Positions 59,800 to 61,749 of a DNA stretch of 61,749 nucleotides are shown piece by piece (within the stretch, counting starts at the first letter, position 1; each line of letters begins with the position of its first letter). The notes under the pieces were generated by a model. It saw only the letters and a list, made by a program, of their open reading frames with translations. It was not told the origin of the DNA and searched no databases. The position numbers and the translations under genes were made by a program. This DNA is from Bryobacter sp. (GTDB lineage Bacteria; Acidobacteriota; Terriglobia; Bryobacterales; Bryobacteraceae), in the NCBI GenBank assembly GCA_022843625.1, contig JALHNH010000039.1, forward strand, positions 1 through 61,749, in the 5' to 3' direction.

Positions 59800-61749
59800 A
59801 ACTCCTGCTTCTGCTGGCCGCGACAACCGTCTTTGGCCAAGCTCTTCTGCCGGAAAGGACAACGGGCAACTCAATTGCCACGGCCGTGAACGTCGAAGGC
59901 CAGTCATTCACACAGGCGCTTAGCATCGAAACCAAAGAAGCGGGTGGTAAACGAGATGATTCCACAGTCTCATGGGTGAACCCCACTCCCATCGAAACCG
60001 GTGAGAGAATGCGCGTCGCATTCTGGGTCCGAAAAACCGCCCCAGCGGATCGCTTTAACATTCGCGCTACCTTGCGCCTGGAAGAAGCCAACACAGCGCC
60101 CATCCTCGATACGGTATTCCCTATCAACACAGATACCTGGACCTATTACGCCTTCGACCTCAAGGCTTCCAAAGCCTATGACGCAGAAAGTCTAACGCTC
60201 AGCTTCCTTCACGGCCAGGGCCCGCAAATTTACGAAATTGGCGACCTCCAGTGGACCCGTCAGCCCGCTCTCCCCCCCCTCAGCGCTGAAGGCGAAGCGG
60301 TGGAGCCAATCGGCGATTGGGCCCGCGCCTCCAGCTACTTCGACGGCAGCTCTGGCGGTGGCTCAGCCCGCCTGGTTACGGTCGAGGGCCAAAGCTTCAC
60401 CCAGGCCATGCGCATCACCACCAACGGCCCCTCTACCGACATCTTCCGCGCCGCTCTCTCCTGGCCCCTCATCCGCCCCACCTCCCGCAATGACGTCATG
60501 CACGCCAGCTTCTGGATCCGTCGCATCTCAAGCCCCTCCCCGGCCATTCAGGCCACTGCCATCGTCGAGCGCAACGGTGGCAACTTCTCGAAGTCGCTTC
60601 AACTCAGCCTCCCGGTCGACAGCGGCGAGTGGCAGCGCTTCGAGATGCCCTTCCGAATGGATGACAACTACATCCGAGACGGTGCCGTCTTCCGCTTCCA
60701 ATTCGGCGCCGGGCCGCAAGCCTTTGAAATCGCCGACGTCAAACTCCTCCACTACGGCACTCGCGCCACCCTCGAACAACTCCCCCTTCAATTCACTTAC
60801 CCCGGCCGCAATGCCGTCGACGCCCCCTGGAAGCGTGACGCCCTCGCGCGCATCGAAGCAGACCGCAAGGTGGATCTCACTCTCAGCATCATCGACTCTC
60901 AAGGCAACCCTGTCAAAGGCGCAACCGTCGCGGTGCAACAACTCTCGCAAGCCTTCCGTTACGGCAGTGCCATCACCGCAGCCGGTATCATGGGCACCAC
61001 CGACGACGACGCTCAATACCGCAGCCGTATCGAAAGCCACTTCAACACCATCGTTTTTGAAAACGACCTCAAATGGCCCTTCTGGGAGGCCTCCACCAGC
61101 TTCCCCCAAGCCCGAACCCGCAATGCCATCCGTTGGTTTGAAGATCGCAACATCCCCATGCGTGGCCACGTTCTGGTCTGGCCCAGTTGGCGCAACACCC
61201 CAGCCGACCTTCAAAACCTAAGCCCGGAAGCCCTCCGCACAAGAATCGACAATCGCATCCGCACCGCCCTTTCCGATTCAGGCGTGTCCGGCAAGCTCTA
61301 CCACTGGGACGTATTGAACGAACCCTACGACAACTTCGACATCCAGGGCCGCATCCCCGGCGTTACAGGCGTCACAGCCACCCCGGGCAGACTGGGCAAT
61401 GAAGAAGCCCTCCGCTGGTTTGAACTCGCCCGTCAAACAGACCCGAGCGCCAAACTCTTCCTCAACGATTACAACCAGTTTGAATCCGGCAACGTGAATG
61501 GCGTCCACCTCAGCTACACCTACGCCTTCCTGCAATTCCTCAAAGACCGCAACGCCCCCGTCGACGGCTTCGGCTTCCAGTCTCACTTCGGCACGCCTCA
61601 ATCTATTGATGTCATCGACACCATCGTCAATCGTTACGCCGACTCGGTCCCCTACACCTTCGCCGTCAGCGAATTCGACGTCAACACTCCCGACGAAGCA
61701 ATCCAGGCCGACTTCACCCGAGACTTCATGACCTACATCTTCAGCCAGA
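59796..61749 (+). CDS. GH10 endo-beta-xylanase with two N-terminal carbohydrate-binding-like regions (partial)
   Basis: The frame is open from the ATG at 59796 (ATGA overlap with polX) to the window end, 651 codons. The signal peptide is MKLLLLLAATTVFGQ. Two similar beta-sandwich regions follow at about 20-155 and 160-330; both contain the block VEGQSFTQA and a WV/WI-R-K/R strand, like carbohydrate-binding modules. The GH10 barrel begins at about 390: AAGIMGTTDDDAQYR, FNTIVFENDLKWPFWE, RGHVLVWPSW, acid/base Glu in HWDVLNEPYD, KLFLNDYNQF and nucleophile Glu in VSEFDV near the window end. It would cut xylan outside the cell. The last barrel strand is missing only because of the window. Confidence 0.93.
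   Translation, partial: MKLLLLLAATTVFGQALLPERTTGNSIATAVNVEGQSFTQALSIETKEAGGKRDDSTVSWVNPTPIETGERMRVAFWVRKTAPADRFNIRATLRLEEANTAPILDTVFPINTDTWTYYAFDLKASKAYDAESLTLSFLHGQGPQIYEIGDLQWTRQPALPPLSAEGEAVEPIGDWARASSYFDGSSGGGSARLVTVEGQSFTQAMRITTNGPSTDIFRAALSWPLIRPTSRNDVMHASFWIRRISSPSPAIQATAIVERNGGNFSKSLQLSLPVDSGEWQRFEMPFRMDDNYIRDGAVFRFQFGAGPQAFEIADVKLLHYGTRATLEQLPLQFTYPGRNAVDAPWKRDALARIEADRKVDLTLSIIDSQGNPVKGATVAVQQLSQAFRYGSAITAAGIMGTTDDDAQYRSRIESHFNTIVFENDLKWPFWEASTSFPQARTRNAIRWFEDRNIPMRGHVLVWPSWRNTPADLQNLSPEALRTRIDNRIRTALSDSGVSGKLYHWDVLNEPYDNFDIQGRIPGVTGVTATPGRLGNEEALRWFELARQTDPSAKLFLNDYNQFESGNVNGVHLSYTYAFLQFLKDRNAPVDGFGFQSHFGTPQSIDVIDTIVNRYADSVPYTFAVSEFDVNTPDEAIQADFTRDFMTYIFSQ

Noticed and set aside
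1..61749. tRNA, rRNA or riboswitch
   Set aside because: I looked through the intergenic spaces and saw no cloverleaf, rRNA segment or known riboswitch core; a covariance-model scan would be needed to exclude weak ones.

Overview
The window looks like a chromosome segment from an acidobacterium of the Solibacter/Bryobacter group (Bryobacterales). The clues are three secreted proteins with the Solibacter-type C-terminal domain (TIGR03437), two Oar-like TonB-dependent receptors with an N-terminal carboxypeptidase-regulatory domain, a DUF1501/DUF1553 (planctomycete-type cytochrome) pair, an ECF sigma factor next to a Ser/Thr kinase, several FG-GAP/ASPIC proteins and a moderately high GC content. 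This placement is inference from gene content. I saw no rRNA, tRNA, CRISPR array or transposase.

Layout. 1-3.2 kb: a zinc-ribbon coiled-coil protein, an FG-GAP/ASPIC protein and a convergent metallo-beta-lactamase-fold protein. 3.2-6.9 kb: a tight SDR - ECF sigma - Ser/Thr kinase operon. 6.9-10.5 kb: a minus-strand operon of a NarX-like kinase, a NarL-like regulator and a CRTAC1-like protein, with overlapping ends. 10.7-17.7 kb: TonB receptor, DUF1553 and DUF1501 genes. 18-25.6 kb: a second TonB receptor followed by HEAT-repeat, Gfo/Idh/MocA, enolase-superfamily and hydroxypyruvate-isomerase-like genes, probably a sugar or sugar-acid catabolic operon. A winged-helix/TolB/TPR regulator lies upstream of it, flanked on both sides by the same palindromic 11-mer. 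A DUF1080 protein is divergent.

28.2-31.0 kb is a degenerate accessory island. It holds direct copies of a roughly 208-bp repeat, a PIN toxin and a DUF5615-type toxin each broken by one in-frame TAG, their intact antitoxin-like partners, and a PIN remnant. From 31.8 kb the core genes rplU-rpmA-obg follow. 33.7-40.6 kb is an efflux operon: TolC, lipoprotein adaptor, RND pump, DUF2892, ArsR, TauE/SafE. It is headed by a near-consensus promoter whose spacer holds an ArsR-type operator and whose start point falls on the ATG. 40.7-43.4 kb: a penicillin-binding protein with a histone-H1-like basic tail, and a Tat-exported aminotransferase-fold protein.

43.5-50.3 kb: an ankyrin pseudogene and a tandem duplication of a TIGR03437 gene pair, in which the first copy of the second gene has been cut off. 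50.4-53.9 kb: glycan-type genes (GT2, two methyltransferases) with a cupin and a small DUF5763-like protein. 53.9-61.7 kb: RodZ-like, pgsA, hflX, hfq, a cation diffusion facilitator, polX/PHP and a GH10 xylanase cut by the window end.

No single locus is clearly a new defence or mobile system. The most original signals are the leaderless ArsR switch, the paired palindrome around the TPR regulator, the repeat family with its toxin graveyard, and the half-decayed duplication of secreted Ig-like proteins.
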